A stretch of 40,268 bases of DNA from an uncultured bacterium (GCA_903916675.1 CAIWXQ010000003.1:1-40268), one strand, 5' to 3'; counted from the stretch's first letter, positions 22,347 to 31,135 are shown. Notes: generated by a model from the sequence alone, not told the origin. Numbers and translations: made by a program.

Positions 22347-23522
22347 TTATTTCCCCTTGCGCACAAAATCCCGTCGCGCGAAGAAGGCTTCGGAAATTTT
22401 GCGGGTGTGGGCGGCGTCGGGGAAGTTGGACGCTTCGGCGGCGGCGGCAAACTCCTCGAGGATCTTGCGCTGCTTGCCGGAAAGGCGGGCGGGGACCTCG
22501 AGCACGATGCGTACATGAATGTCGCCGTGGCCGTGGCCCTCGAGGCTGGGGACGCCCTTGTCGCGCAGGCGAAAGACCTTGCCGTTGGGCGTGCCGGGCG
22601 GGAGCTTGATCTTGGCAAAGCCGTCGGGCGTGGGGATCTCGATCTCACCGCCGAGCGTGGCTGCGACGGGCGAGACGGGGATGGAGCAGATCAGGTCGTC
22701 GCCCTGGCGCTCGAACAGCTCGTGCTCGCGGACGTGGATGACGACGTAGAGATCGCCGGCTGCGCCGCCGCGGCCGCCGCCCCCGCCCTTGCCGGCGAGG
22801 CGCAGGCGCGAGCCGGTCTCGACACCGGGCGGGATGCGCAGGTTCAGTCGCCGCCGCGCGCGGACGCGCCCGGAGCCGCCGCATTTGCCGCAGGGGTGGC
22901 GGATCATGGTCCCCTCGCCGTTGCAGACGGGGCACCCCTGGCGGATCTGGAGAAAGCCGCCGCCCGAAACAATAAAGCCACGGCCGCCGCATTGGCGACA
23001 GGGCTCGCGGTTGGAGCCGGCGGCCGCGCCGGAGCCGTGGCAGGCTTCGCATTCGTCGGTGACGGGGATCTCGATCTCCTTCTCGGAGCCGAAGATGGCC
23101 TCCTCGAGGTCGATCTCGATGTCGAAGCGCAGGTCATCGCCTCGCTGCACGCCGCTGCGCGAGCGGCGCCGGGATCCGCCGCCCATGAATTCGGCGAAGG
23201 GGCCCTCGCCGCCGAAGAGGCTGCCGAGGATATCCTGCAGATCGGCCTGATGGGTGAAGTCGCGTGAGAAGTCGAAGCCGCCGGGGCCGAACGCGGACTT
23301 CACCCCCTCGTGGCCGAACTGGTCATAGCGCTGGCGCTTGGTGTCGTCGCTCAGCACCTCGTAGGCCTCGGAGAGCTCCTTGAACTTCTCGGTCGCCTCC
23401 GGACTGGCGTTGCGGTCCGGGTGACACTGCATGGCGAGCTTGCGGTAGCTCTTCTTGATGTCGTCGGCAGAGGCGTTGCGGCTGACGCCGAGAACCTCGT
23501 AATAATCGCGCTTGGTTGGCAT
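22347..23522 (-). CDS. dnaJ: Chaperone DnaJ (type I J-protein)
   Basis: Co-chaperone that delivers substrates to DnaK and stimulates its ATPase. The 391-residue product has all type I parts. They are a J domain at residues ~5-70 with the HPD tripeptide in MQCHPDRNA, a G/F-rich region (GPGGFDF...[11 protein letters not shown]), and four zinc motifs ([32 protein letters not shown]). The two C-terminal substrate-binding domains follow ([18 protein letters not shown] and [20 protein letters not shown]). It lies downstream of grpE on the same strand, separated by a family-A copy. dnaK itself is outside the window. Confidence 0.97.
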   Translation of the reverse strand: MPTKRDYYEVLGVSRNASADDIKKSYRKLAMQCHPDRNASPEATEKFKELSEAYEVLSDDTKRQRYDQFGHEGVKSAFGPGGFDFSRDFTHQADLQDILGSLFGGEGPFAEFMGGGSRRRSRSGVQRGDDLRFDIEIDLEEAIFGSEKEIEIPVTDECEACHGSGAAAGSNREPCRQCGGRGFIVSGGGFLQIRQGCPVCNGEGTMIRHPCGKCGGSGRVRARRRLNLRIPPGVETGSRLRLAGKGGGGGRGGAAGDLYVVIHVREHELFERQGDDLICSIPVSPVAATLGGEIEIPTPDGFAKIKLPPGTPNGKVFRLRDKGVPSLEGHGHGDIHVRIVLEVPARLSGKQRKILEEFAAAAEASNFPDAAHTRKISEAFFARRDFVRKGK

Positions 23523-23568
23523 GGCTGGTTCGTTTCTATCGGATTCCTGTAATCAGCGTGGTTATCGC

Positions 23569-23645
23569 ATCGGGGTCGGCGTCGCTATCGGTATCGGGGT
23601 CGAACCGCAATCGATGCCGATTCCGGTAGCAACACAGACCCCGAT
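23569..23645. repeat. Family-A inverted repeat, copy A8, degenerate right arm
   Basis: Left arm 23569-23603 is canonical. The right arm 23611-23645 has decayed (GATGCCGATTCCGGTAGCAA). It lies between grpE and dnaJ and so may be transcribed with them. Confidence 0.8.
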
Positions 23646-23689
23646 CAATTTTCCGCTACAGTTTATCAACCTCGTTGCAGTCGGGCTTG

Positions 23690-24295
23690 TCAGGGTCCGT
23701 CTTCGGCGGCGTGGCGGGCGGCTGGGTCGGGGGGGCCGCGGGAGATGACGACCTGCGCGGGGCGCAGCAGGCGGTTGCCGAGCCAGTAGCCGCTGCGCAG
23801 TTGGTGCAGGACGTGCTGCGCGGGGACGGTGTCGCTGGCGAGCTCGGAGACGGCTTCGTGGCGGGTGGGGTCGAACGGCTCGCCCACGGCGGTGAACGGC
23901 TTGAGGTCGAAGCGGGCCAGCGCAGCAAGAAACTGGTCAACGACGAGCTGGACTCCGGAGGCTAGGGAGTCGGTCCTGCCGGGTGCCGAGGCCAGCGCGA
24001 GCTGGAGGTGGTCGAGGACGGGAAGGAGCTCTTCCATCAGCGCTTCGGTGGCGCGGTGCGTATGCTCCTCGCGGTCGCGGGTCTGGCGTTTGCGGAAGTT
24101 GTCGAAATCCGCCAGCAGGCGCAGATACTTGTCCTTCTGCGCGGCCAGCTCGAGTTCGGCCGGGGCGGGTGCGGGCGGTGGCAGTGTGGCCGGCAGGGGT
24201 GGCGTGGCAGGTGACGCGGCTGGGGCGGATGCCTCGGGCGCGCCCGGGGCAGCTGCCGGCTGTTCGTGGTGGGGATGGTGTTTTTTGCGGTTCAT
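23690..24295 (-). CDS. grpE: Nucleotide exchange factor GrpE
   Basis: GrpE releases ADP from DnaK. The 201-residue product starts with a long His/Pro/Ala-rich disordered stretch (MNRKKHHPHHEQPAAAPGAP...). A coiled-coil helix follows (KYLRLLADFDNFRKRQTRDREEHT), then ATEALMEELLPVLDHLQLAL. The beta-wing head has FDPTRHEAVSEL and LRSGYWLGNRLLRPAQVVIS. It precedes dnaJ on the minus strand, the usual stress-operon order. A TATACT sits about 30 nt upstream of the start, but no matching -35 or CIRCE element was found. Confidence 0.94.
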   Translation of the reverse strand: MNRKKHHPHHEQPAAAPGAPEASAPAASPATPPLPATLPPPAPAPAELELAAQKDKYLRLLADFDNFRKRQTRDREEHTHRATEALMEELLPVLDHLQLALASAPGRTDSLASGVQLVVDQFLAALARFDLKPFTAVGEPFDPTRHEAVSELASDTVPAQHVLHQLRSGYWLGNRLLRPAQVVISRGPPDPAARHAAEDGP

Positions 24296-24412
24296 GATTC
24301 AATCGACCATTCGGAATCTGGAATTCAATAGTATAGTCGAAAAACCGGCGTTTGGGGAAGCCTGCGCATGCGGTCCGGGACTTTCGTTAGTGTCACTTCG
24401 GAAGTATCACTT

Positions 24413-24445
24413 CGGCGTCGGGGTCGGTATCGGAATCGGGGTCGA
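24413..24445 (+). repeat. Family-A single arm (A9)
   Basis: Canonical arm, nearly identical to A6a. Its inverse-orientation partner A10 lies beyond argF at 25678-25708. Confidence 0.8.
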
Positions 24446-24506
24446 GAACAACTTCTCGTGCGGATGCGCAGAGGGTCGCAGTCCCCGTTGGTCGCCGCCA
24501 AACCAG

Positions 24507-24535
24507 TTGAAGCTCTTTCCGGAAGGGCCTATACT
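24507..24535 (+). promoter_or_regulatory. Putative promoter of argF
   Basis: TTGAAG (24507-24512), a 17-nt spacer and TATACT (24530-24535). The predicted start is about 23 nt upstream of the ATG. Confidence 0.6.
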
Positions 24536-24564
24536 TTCCCTAATTCATTGTGGAGTGTGCTGTT

Positions 24565-25560
24565 ATGCTGACCTGGAATCCGGCGTTGCGGGGGCGCTCG
24601 TTGCTGACCCTGCTGGACGTGACCCATGCGGAGATGCAGGAGCTGATCGACCTGGCGATTGCGCTGAAGGCGCGCCGCCGGGCCGGCGTACGCGGCCAGT
24701 TGCTCTTCCGGCGGCACATCGCGCTGGTGTTCGAGAAGAGCTCCACGCGTACGCGCACGGCAGCGTCGATCGCGGTGCGCGACGAGGGCGGCACAGCCGA
24801 ATACCTGTCGCGCAACGAGATCCACCTCGGCAGCAAGGAGTCGGTGGCCGACACCGCGCGCGTGCTGGGGCGGGTGTTCGATGGCATCCTGTTCCGCGGC
24901 TACGAGCAGGCGATGGTGGAGAAGCTCGCGAAAGTCTCGGGCGTGCCTGTCTGGAACGGCCTGACCGACGCATTCCACCCGACGCAGGTGCTGGCAGACC
25001 TGATGACCGTGCAGGAGTGTTTCGGCCGGCTGGCGGGCATGAAGCTGGCCTACGTGGGCGATGGACGCAACAATGTGGCCAACACGCTGATGCTCGGGTG
25101 CGCCAAGGCCGGAATGCACTACGTCAATTGCACGCCGCCGGAACTGACGCCCGACCCGGCCTTGCTGGCCACGGCGCAGGCCTTGGCGCGGGAGACCGGC
25201 GGCAGCGTGCGGGTCGAGCACGATCCGGTCTGTGGCGTGCAGGGCGCCAACGTGCTCTACACCGATGTGTGGGTCTCGATGGGCGAGGAGGCGCAGAAGG
25301 AGGCGCGGCTGCGCCTGCTGCGCCCCTACCAGGTGAACCTGAACCTGTGCCGCGCCACGGGGAATCTCGGTGGCGAGCTGATCTTCCTGCACTGCCTGCC
25401 GGCGTTCCACGACCACCAGACGCAGATGACCCGCGAAAGCGGCGCGCTGGAGGTGACAGACGAGGTGTTCGAGGCGCCCTTTTCGCGCGTGTTCGACGAG
25501 GCGGAGAACCGCATGCACACCATGAAGGCGCTGTTCGTGTCCGCGCTGGTGGATCAGTGA
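24565..25560 (+). CDS. argF: Ornithine carbamoyltransferase
   Basis: Arginine biosynthesis: ornithine plus carbamoyl phosphate to citrulline. The 331-residue product has the carbamoyl-phosphate motif FEKSSTRTRTA (SxRT), HPTQVLADLMT, the ornithine-site DVWVSMGEE, and HCLPAFHD (HCLP), the OTC signature. ATG at 24565 has GGAG at 24552 and a good promoter upstream. An in-frame GTG at 24550 is an alternative start. Family-A arms in opposite orientation flank the gene. No arginine-repressor box is recognisable. Confidence 0.96.
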   Translation: MLTWNPALRGRSLLTLLDVTHAEMQELIDLAIALKARRRAGVRGQLLFRRHIALVFEKSSTRTRTAASIAVRDEGGTAEYLSRNEIHLGSKESVADTARVLGRVFDGILFRGYEQAMVEKLAKVSGVPVWNGLTDAFHPTQVLADLMTVQECFGRLAGMKLAYVGDGRNNVANTLMLGCAKAGMHYVNCTPPELTPDPALLATAQALARETGGSVRVEHDPVCGVQGANVLYTDVWVSMGEEAQKEARLRLLRPYQVNLNLCRATGNLGGELIFLHCLPAFHDHQTQMTRESGALEVTDEVFEAPFSRVFDEAENRMHTMKALFVSALVDQ

Positions 25561-25583
25561 ATGGGGTGTCATCTGTCATTAGA

Positions 25584-25671
25584 GAAGGCTGTTAGCGGTT
25601 TAGACTGAAGGCTGTTAGGCTTTCCTGCTACGCGATTGACCGAACAGCCTTCAGCCTTCAGCCTATAGTCT
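25584..25671. repeat. Family-C inverted repeat pair
   Basis: AAGGCTGTTAGCGGTTTAGA on the left (25585) and GAACAGCCTTCAGCCTTCAG on the right (25642) form a long imperfect hairpin between argF and pyrB. Confidence 0.8.
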
Positions 25672-25677
25672 AGCCAT

Positions 25678-25708
25678 TCGACCCCGATACCGACTCCGAG
25701 CCCGATAG
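25678..25708 (-). repeat. Family-A single arm (A10), minus orientation
   Basis: TTCGACCCCGATACCGACTC followed by decayed hexamers, directly upstream of pyrB. Confidence 0.75.
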
Positions 25709-25723
25709 AATAGGGAGCCCGAC

Positions 25724-26809
25724 ATGACCGTCAAACGCATGGTTGACATCTCGTGGGAGACCTTTTCGGCCCTCCCGGTCGAGCAGAAGACCCCCTACCT
25801 GACGCAGCCGGACGGAACGCCGTTCCACACACTCTTCGCGCAGCAGTTCGATCTGCCGCTGCTCGACCGCCTGACTTCGCTGGCTACGGAGATCCGCGGC
25901 ATTGCCAAGACCCGCGCGGGGATGGAGTTCCTGCGCGAACAGGTCAACCACAAGCGCGCCATGCTCTACTTTTCGCAGCCGAGCTCCCGCACGTTCCTCT
26001 CGTTCCTGTCGGCCTGCCAGATCCTCGGCGTACAGACGGGCGAGGTGCGCGACACGTCCACCTCGTCGGAGTTCAAGGGGGAGTCGCGCGAGGACTCGGT
26101 GCGCACGTTCAGTTCCTACTTCGACATGATCATCATGCGCACGCCGGAGAAGGGTCTGGCGGAGAACACGGCCTGGGTGCTCAGCAACTCGGACCGGCCG
26201 ATCCCGATCCTCAACGCCGGCTCCGGCCAGGACCAGCACCCCACGCAGGCGCTGCTCGACATCTACACGCTGGTGCGCAGCTTCGAGCAGAATGGCGGCC
26301 TGCGCGACCGCACGGTGGTGTTCGTGGGCGACCTCGCCCGCGGCCGCACGGTGCGCTCGCTCTCGCACCTGCTGACCAACTACCCGAATATCCGGCAGGT
26401 CTTCATCGCGCCGCCGCCGCTGCAGATCGGCGACGACGTGCTGGCCAGCCTGCGCGCCCGGGGCGTCGAGCACCGCTGCAGCGACGATTTCCGCGCGGCC
26501 ATCCCGGAGGCGGATGCCATCTACATGACCCGTGTGCAGGACGAGTGGGACAAGGTCAAGGGCGAGAGCGCGCGCATCGACACCACCCGCTTCCACTTCG
26601 GCCTCGCGCAGCTCGCGCTGCTGCGGCCGCATGCCATCCTGATGCACCCGCTGCCGCGGCGGGAGGAGATCTCTACGGACGTCGACCGCGATCCGCGTGC
26701 CGTGTACTGGCGCCAGATGCGCAACGGCATGTGGATCCGCACGGCGCTGATCGCCATGATCTTCGGCTGCAACAAGCGCATCCATGACTATTATCGGCAG
26801 AATCTGTAA
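25724..26809 (+). CDS. pyrB: Aspartate carbamoyltransferase-like protein
   Basis: Pyrimidine biosynthesis: aspartate plus carbamoyl phosphate to carbamoyl-aspartate. The 361-residue product is longer than the ~310-residue E. coli catalytic chain. It carries an extra ~40-residue N-terminal extension before FDLPLLDRL. Motifs are YFSQPSSRTFLSF (SxRTxxSF), STSSEFKGESREDSVRTF, QDQHPTQALLD, RTVRSLSHLL and LMHPLPRREEIS (HPLPR, the aspartate-type signature rather than HCLP). GGGAG at 25711-25717 lies ahead of the ATG. No regulatory pyrI gene is adjacent. It is not part of an obvious operon with argF, since a repeat lies between them. Confidence 0.93.
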   Translation: MTVKRMVDISWETFSALPVEQKTPYLTQPDGTPFHTLFAQQFDLPLLDRLTSLATEIRGIAKTRAGMEFLREQVNHKRAMLYFSQPSSRTFLSFLSACQILGVQTGEVRDTSTSSEFKGESREDSVRTFSSYFDMIIMRTPEKGLAENTAWVLSNSDRPIPILNAGSGQDQHPTQALLDIYTLVRSFEQNGGLRDRTVVFVGDLARGRTVRSLSHLLTNYPNIRQVFIAPPPLQIGDDVLASLRARGVEHRCSDDFRAAIPEADAIYMTRVQDEWDKVKGESARIDTTRFHFGLAQLALLRPHAILMHPLPRREEISTDVDRDPRAVYWRQMRNGMWIRTALIAMIFGCNKRIHDYYRQNL

Positions 26810-26810
26810 G

Positions 26811-26922
26811 GACACAGAGGGCACTGAGATGGAGAGAGGCCACAGAGAAATGATGCCTGGCGGCCGGTTTTCCAACCGCCAGAAACAATCCCCTCTGCGC
26901 CCTCTTTCTCCCTCTGTGTCCC
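26811..26922. repeat. Family-G CACAGAGG hairpin overlapping a start region
   Basis: GGACACAGAGGGCACTGAGA (26811) and the inverse complement CCCTCTTTCTCCCTCTGTGTCC (26900-26921). It overlaps the N-terminal coding region of the next gene. Confidence 0.75.
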
Positions 26923-28349
26923 TTGCGCTCGTCATTTTCCTGCTGCTGGGCACCGCCACGTTGACTCTCTGTGCGGCGGATGCACCGTCCTCCCATGTCA
27001 CAAATGCGACGCCGGCAGGCGCCGCATGGCGCTTCCGAATCGGCCCCTTCTTCGAGATCGGCCAAAGCCGCGAGGGGCTGGACGTGCTGGCCATACGCCC
27101 GCTCTTCTGCCGTGTGGCGGACACGAACGTGCACGAGAGCCTCACGGATGTGGCCTGGCCGTGGAGTTCTTTCCACCGCCGGGACGACTACTTCCACTGG
27201 TGGGCGTTCCCGGCGTTCGGCAAGGACGAGAACGTGCGCGATCCGCTGTCGCGCCACACCTTCTGGCTGCTGCCGGTCTACTGCGAGGGGCGCACGCGCG
27301 CCGGCGACGACTTTGCGGCGCTCTTTCCGTTCGGTGGCGACGTGCGCGACTTCCTCTGGCTCGACGAGGTGCGGTTCGCCCTCTTCCCGCTCTATCTGAA
27401 CTACCGCCAGGGGAAGCAGGAGACCACGAGCTGGCTGTGGCCGATTTTCTCGCATGAGACCGGGCCGCTGCGCGAGCGCCGCAGCGTCTTCCCGATCTAC
27501 GGCACCTCTACCTCGGCGACGGAGCGCAGCACCTTCGCGTTCTGGCCGTTCTGGACGCAACAGGTGTTTGACGGGCCGAAGCGCCACGGCTCCGCGGAGA
27601 TGCTATTCCCCGTCTATGGCCGTGTCGACACGGATGCACAGCAGGGGTGGATGGTGCTGCCGCCGTTCTTCTCGCGCATGGCATGGACCAACGGCGAGAC
27701 GAGCCTGCGCTGCCCGTGGCCGTTCTACGAGACCGCCACAGGGAAGGACGGACGCAAGGACAACCTCTGGCCGCTCTGGACGCACGTCGAGACCACGGAC
27801 GGCCAGCGCGGCACGATCGCCTGGCCGATCTGGTGGGAGAACGCGGCCGGCGAGCCCGGCGGCCGGCGCGCGCAGGACGAGTCGCTGGCGCCGTTCTATC
27901 ACGCCTCGCGGAGCGAAACCTGTGTCGACGGACAGACCAACGTCGACTGGGACTACGTCCGCATCTGGCCGCTCTACTCGCGGAACGAGACGCCTGCGGG
28001 GACGCGCATCCGCGTGCCGGAGCTGACGTTCCTGCGCGACGGCCAGGGGATCGAGCGCAACTGGGCGCCGTTCTGGTCGTGGTACGTGCAGAGCCGGCAG
28101 GGCGTAGCCTGCGACCACGACATCTTCTGGGGGCTTGTCCGCTGGGGGCATCAATGCGATCATGCTGCCTACGCGCAGGTGGGTCCGCTGGTTTCGTGGC
28201 AGCGGCCGCCGAACGGCAGCCTCGATTGGAACCTGCTGTGCGGGCTGTTGGGCCGGGAAGGCGACGGCGCCGCGACGCGGACCCGCTGGTTCTGGTTCTG
28301 GACCAGCGGTGGGGCGGATCCGGATGAGACCGGGGAGCAGCGCAAGTGA
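26853..28349 (+). CDS. Exported Trp/Pro-repeat protein coupled to mlaE
   Basis: About 498 residues. A hydrophobic signal-like stretch (LALVIFLLLGTATLTLCAADA) ends near residue 44. The mature part is a series of short repeats with the pattern aromatic/hydrophobic-Pro-hydrophobic (WWAFPAF, FWLLPVY, ALFPLY, SWLWPIF, SVFPIYG, FAFWPFW, LFPVYG, MVLPPFF, CPWPFYE, LWPLW, IAWPIWW, IWPLYS, WAPFWSWY). These are separated by polar turns of about 15-30 residues and suggest a beta-rich, possibly outer-membrane, structure. No family name is recognised. The start is ambiguous: ATG 26853, or GTG 26916, which would omit the family-G repeat. Its stop overlaps the mlaE GTG (28346), so it probably belongs to the Mla-type unit. 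Confidence 0.75.
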   Translation: MPGGRFSNRQKQSPLRPLSPSVSLALVIFLLLGTATLTLCAADAPSSHVTNATPAGAAWRFRIGPFFEIGQSREGLDVLAIRPLFCRVADTNVHESLTDVAWPWSSFHRRDDYFHWWAFPAFGKDENVRDPLSRHTFWLLPVYCEGRTRAGDDFAALFPFGGDVRDFLWLDEVRFALFPLYLNYRQGKQETTSWLWPIFSHETGPLRERRSVFPIYGTSTSATERSTFAFWPFWTQQVFDGPKRHGSAEMLFPVYGRVDTDAQQGWMVLPPFFSRMAWTNGETSLRCPWPFYETATGKDGRKDNLWPLWTHVETTDGQRGTIAWPIWWENAAGEPGGRRAQDESLAPFYHASRSETCVDGQTNVDWDYVRIWPLYSRNETPAGTRIRVPELTFLRDGQGIERNWAPFWSWYVQSRQGVACDHDIFWGLVRWGHQCDHAAYAQVGPLVSWQRPPNGSLDWNLLCGLLGREGDGAATRTRWFWFWTSGGADPDETGEQRK

Positions 28350-29155
28350 TCACCCGTGAGCCATTCGAGTATCCCGAGAACGCCAGCCGCCGCGAGCGGC
28401 TGTACTTGGCGGCGCGGGAAGGCCTGGCCGAGCTGGGGCGGGCCGTGCTGCTGGGGTCGCGCGCGCTGTGCGCGCTGCCGGGCCTGCGCCGGCCGCGGGC
28501 GCAGGCCGAGTTCATGCGGCAGATGTACGTCTGCGGCATCGAGAGCCTGCCGGTCATCACCGTGGTGGCGCTGTTCACGGGGATGATCCTGGCCTTGCAG
28601 ATCGGCATCGAGCTGCAGCGCTACAACCAGGAGTTCCGCATCGGCTCCGCGGTGATGGTCTCCATGCTGCGCGAGATGGGGCCGTTCATCACCGGCCAGA
28701 TCCTGGCGGCCTGCGTGGGTTCGGCCATGGCGGCGCAGCTCGGCACCATGACGGTGAACGACGAAATCGCGGCGCTCGAGATGATGTCCATCAACCCCGT
28801 GCGTTTTCTGGTGACGCCGCGCCTGGCGGCCATGATGATCATGACGCCGATCCTCTCGTTCTACACCTGCATGATGGGGTCGCTGGGCGGCAGCGTGATC
28901 GGCATGACGCAGCTCAACGTGCCGTGGTCGCAGTACCTGGGCGCCGCGCTGGAATTCGCGCGCGTCAAGGAGCTGCTGGTGGGGCTGCTCAAGGCGCTGC
29001 TCTACGGTATGATCGTCACGACCGTGGCCTGCCACGAGGGGCTGACCGCCACGCAGGGCGCGGAGGGGGTTGGTTCGGCCACGCGGCGCTCGGTGGTGAT
29101 TTCGTTCCTGCTGATCCTGATCGTCGGGTATTTCGTCACGCGCATCTTCTACTAA
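28346..29155 (+). CDS. mlaE: MlaE-family lipid ABC transporter permease
   Basis: Inner-membrane permease of the phospholipid-trafficking Mla/Mce-type system. The 269-residue product has several hydrophobic segments. It carries the family motifs VVALFTGMILALQ, REMGPFITGQILAACVGSAMAAQLGTM and EIAALEMMSINPVRFLVTPRLAAMM. The start is GTG at 28346, four bases inside the upstream gene (coupling). It is followed 3 nt later by mlaF. The cluster has no MlaC or MlaB gene in view; MlaA was also not seen. Confidence 0.95.
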   Translation: MITREPFEYPENASRRERLYLAAREGLAELGRAVLLGSRALCALPGLRRPRAQAEFMRQMYVCGIESLPVITVVALFTGMILALQIGIELQRYNQEFRIGSAVMVSMLREMGPFITGQILAACVGSAMAAQLGTMTVNDEIAALEMMSINPVRFLVTPRLAAMMIMTPILSFYTCMMGSLGGSVIGMTQLNVPWSQYLGAALEFARVKELLVGLLKALLYGMIVTTVACHEGLTATQGAEGVGSATRRSVVISFLLILIVGYFVTRIFY

Positions 29156-29158
29156 ACC

Positions 29159-29923
29159 ATGATCCGCTTCGACAACATCGTCAAACGCCTGGGCGGGCGC
29201 AACGTTCTGGACGGCCTCTCGTTCGAGATCCGGACAGGCGAGGTGTTCGTGATTGTCGGCCCTTCGGGCACCGGCAAGAGCGTGACGCTGCGGCACATGG
29301 TGCAGTTGCTGCGTCCCACGTCCGGCACGGTCTGGGTAGACGACGTGGCCGCGAGTGAGGTGGATGGCGATGAACTGGAGAAGCTGCGCGAGCGCTTCGG
29401 CTACCTGTTCCAGGGGGGTGCGCTGCTGACGTGGCTGACCGTGGCCGAGAATGTGGCGCTGCCGCTGCAGGAAAAGACCGACCTGCCCGAGGACGAGATC
29501 GCCAGGCGCGTGCAGGAGGCCTTGGAGATGGTGGACCTCGCGGAGGCCGCGGACCAATATCCGTCCGAGATCTCGGGTGGCATGCAGAAGCGCGCGGGCC
29601 TGGCGCGTGCGATCGTGCGGCGTCCCGAGATCGTGCTCTACGACGAGCCGACTTCGGGGCTGGACCCCGTGACCGCGCGTACGATCGACCGGCTGATCCA
29701 GCACCTGAACCGGAACCTCGGCGTGACCAGCGTGGTGGTGACGCACGACATGCAGGGGGCACTGTCGATCGGCCACCGCGTGGCCATGTTGCATGGCGGG
29801 CGCTTTGTGGAGGTGGCCACGCCCAGGGCCTTCGCGGCGTCGTCGCAGCCGGAGGTTCAGCAGTTTCTGGCGGCGCAGTACATCTCCCGTGGAACGTTCT
29901 TTGCGGAAGGCGGTGCACGATGA
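29159..29923 (+). CDS. mlaF: MlaF-family ABC transporter ATPase
   Basis: ATP-hydrolysing subunit of the Mla-type lipid transporter. The 254-residue product has Walker A GPSGTGKSVTLRHMV, Q-loop LFQGGALLTWLTV, signature SEISGGMQKRAGLARAIV (the SGGM form typical of MlaF), Walker B VLYDEPTSGLDP and the His switch VVTHDMQGA. It begins 3 nt after mlaE and its TGA overlaps the mlaD ATG (ATGA at 29920-29923), so the three proteins are probably made together. Confidence 0.95.
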   Translation: MIRFDNIVKRLGGRNVLDGLSFEIRTGEVFVIVGPSGTGKSVTLRHMVQLLRPTSGTVWVDDVAASEVDGDELEKLRERFGYLFQGGALLTWLTVAENVALPLQEKTDLPEDEIARRVQEALEMVDLAEAADQYPSEISGGMQKRAGLARAIVRRPEIVLYDEPTSGLDPVTARTIDRLIQHLNRNLGVTSVVVTHDMQGALSIGHRVAMLHGGRFVEVATPRAFAASSQPEVQQFLAAQYISRGTFFAEGGAR

Positions 29924-31014
29924 AAAAGACAAGCGGATTTGGCGACCTGATGGTCGGGTTGTTTGTGGCGGGCGTCCTGATCCTGCTGGCGTTCTTCACG
30001 ATCGTGATCTCGGGGGCCGACCTGCTGCACGGCGGCGGGCAGCGGCTGGAAGTCTCCTTCCGGGATGTGGGCGGCCTGCGGCCGCACGACAGCGTGATTG
30101 TCCACGGGGTGCCGGTGGGGCAGGTGAAGAAGATGTGGCTGACCAGCGACGGCAGCGTGCGCGTCGGACTGGTGCTGAACCCGCACGTGCAGATGCGCGA
30201 AGGCTACCGGATCAACGTGATTTCGAGCTCGATGCTGGGCGGCAACTCCCTGCTGGTCGAGCCCGGAAACGGCGCGTCGCTGCCGGATCGAACACTCTTT
30301 GTCGGGGAGCCGCCGCGCGACCTGATGCGTGATGTCACGGAGGTGGTGGCGGGCCTGCGGCGCACCCTCGAAGACGAGGGGACGCTGGGGAACATCCGCA
30401 AGGCCTCGGTTTCGATGGTGGAAGTATTTGGCCGGCTCGAACGCGGCGAGGGGTCGCTCGGGCGGCTGTTGTCGAAGGACGAATCGATCTTCACCAATCT
30501 CTCCGTCGCGGTCGCCAACCTGCGGACCGTTTCCGACCGGTTGAGCAAGGGCGAGGGCACCCTCGGCAAGCTGCTGTCGCTGGACGACACGCTCTACAAG
30601 GATATTGCCGCGGCCGCCGCCAACCTGCATGAGATTTCAGACCGGCTGCAGAAAGGCGAGGGCACCCTCGGCAAACTGCTGGCCAAAGATGATTCGCTGT
30701 ACACGAATCTTTCCGTGACCGTATCCAACCTGCGCTCGATCTCGGACCGTCTGGAAAATGGCGAGGGCACCCTCGGCAAGCTGCTCTCGCGCGACGATGC
30801 GGTCTACACGAACCTGTTGACCACCGTCGCCAACCTGCGCGAGGTCACGGACCGCCTGGAGAAGGGCGAAGGCACCCTCGGCAAGCTCTCCAAGGATGAG
30901 GCGCTCTATCAGGACATCAAGGGGCTGATCGGAGACGCGCGCCAGACTCTCGACGGCATCCGCGAAACCACGCCCGTCACCACCTTCACCACCATCCTGA
31001 CAGGGGCGCTGTAG
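29920..31014 (+). CDS. mlaD: MlaD-family (MCE domain) protein with 35-residue tandem repeats
   Basis: A 364-residue periplasmic protein anchored by one N-terminal helix (LMVGLFVAGVLILLAFFTIV). The MCE domain follows (LEVSFRDVGGLRPHDSVIVHGVPVGQVKKMWL, residues ~40-130), as in MlaD hexamers that form a lipid channel. The C-terminal half (about residues 175-350) is five tandem 35-residue units with the pattern GEGTLGKLL..DD..Y.......NL..ISDRL, an amphipathic-helix repeat absent from E. coli MlaD. The units are 105 nt apart (30442, 30547, 30652, 30757, 30862). The extension could form a longer periplasmic tunnel or bind partners. The ATG overlaps the mlaF stop. Confidence 0.93.
   Translation: MKKTSGFGDLMVGLFVAGVLILLAFFTIVISGADLLHGGGQRLEVSFRDVGGLRPHDSVIVHGVPVGQVKKMWLTSDGSVRVGLVLNPHVQMREGYRINVISSSMLGGNSLLVEPGNGASLPDRTLFVGEPPRDLMRDVTEVVAGLRRTLEDEGTLGNIRKASVSMVEVFGRLERGEGSLGRLLSKDESIFTNLSVAVANLRTVSDRLSKGEGTLGKLLSLDDTLYKDIAAAAANLHEISDRLQKGEGTLGKLLAKDDSLYTNLSVTVSNLRSISDRLENGEGTLGKLLSRDDAVYTNLLTTVANLREVTDRLEKGEGTLGKLSKDEALYQDIKGLIGDARQTLDGIRETTPVTTFTTILTGAL
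30442..30966 (+). repeat. Five tandem 105-nt coding repeats in mlaD
   Basis: Unit starts are at 30442, 30547, 30652, 30757 and 30862, with a highly conserved GAGGGCACCCTCGGCAAG core. They encode 35-residue units; the first and last are divergent. Confidence 0.9.
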
Positions 31015-31057
31015 CCGCTGTCGGCGGCTAAGGGGGCGGGCGTCGCTCGCCTCACAG

Positions 31058-31114
31058 GAGCATCCCCGAGTGTCGTGAGTCGAGTGTCGAGCGTCGTTCA
31101 TTGTCGCGCGTCGC
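31058..31114 (+). repeat. Family-H direct repeat, upstream copy
   Basis: 57 nt beginning GAGCATCCCCGAGTGTCGTG, built of TCGAGTGTCGAGCGTCG-type units. It matches 31928-31984 at 54 of 57 positions. Confidence 0.9.
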
Positions 31115-31135
31115 CTTCCCCGAAAGGAGCCCTTC

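Noticed and set aside
25636-25669. TTGACC and TATAGT as a pyrB promoter
   Set aside because: The 22-nt spacing is too long and both boxes lie within a family-C repeat.
30442-30966. Regular 105-nt repeats as a CRISPR-like array
   Set aside because: The repeats are coding 35-residue units within mlaD, with no unique spacers of CRISPR size.
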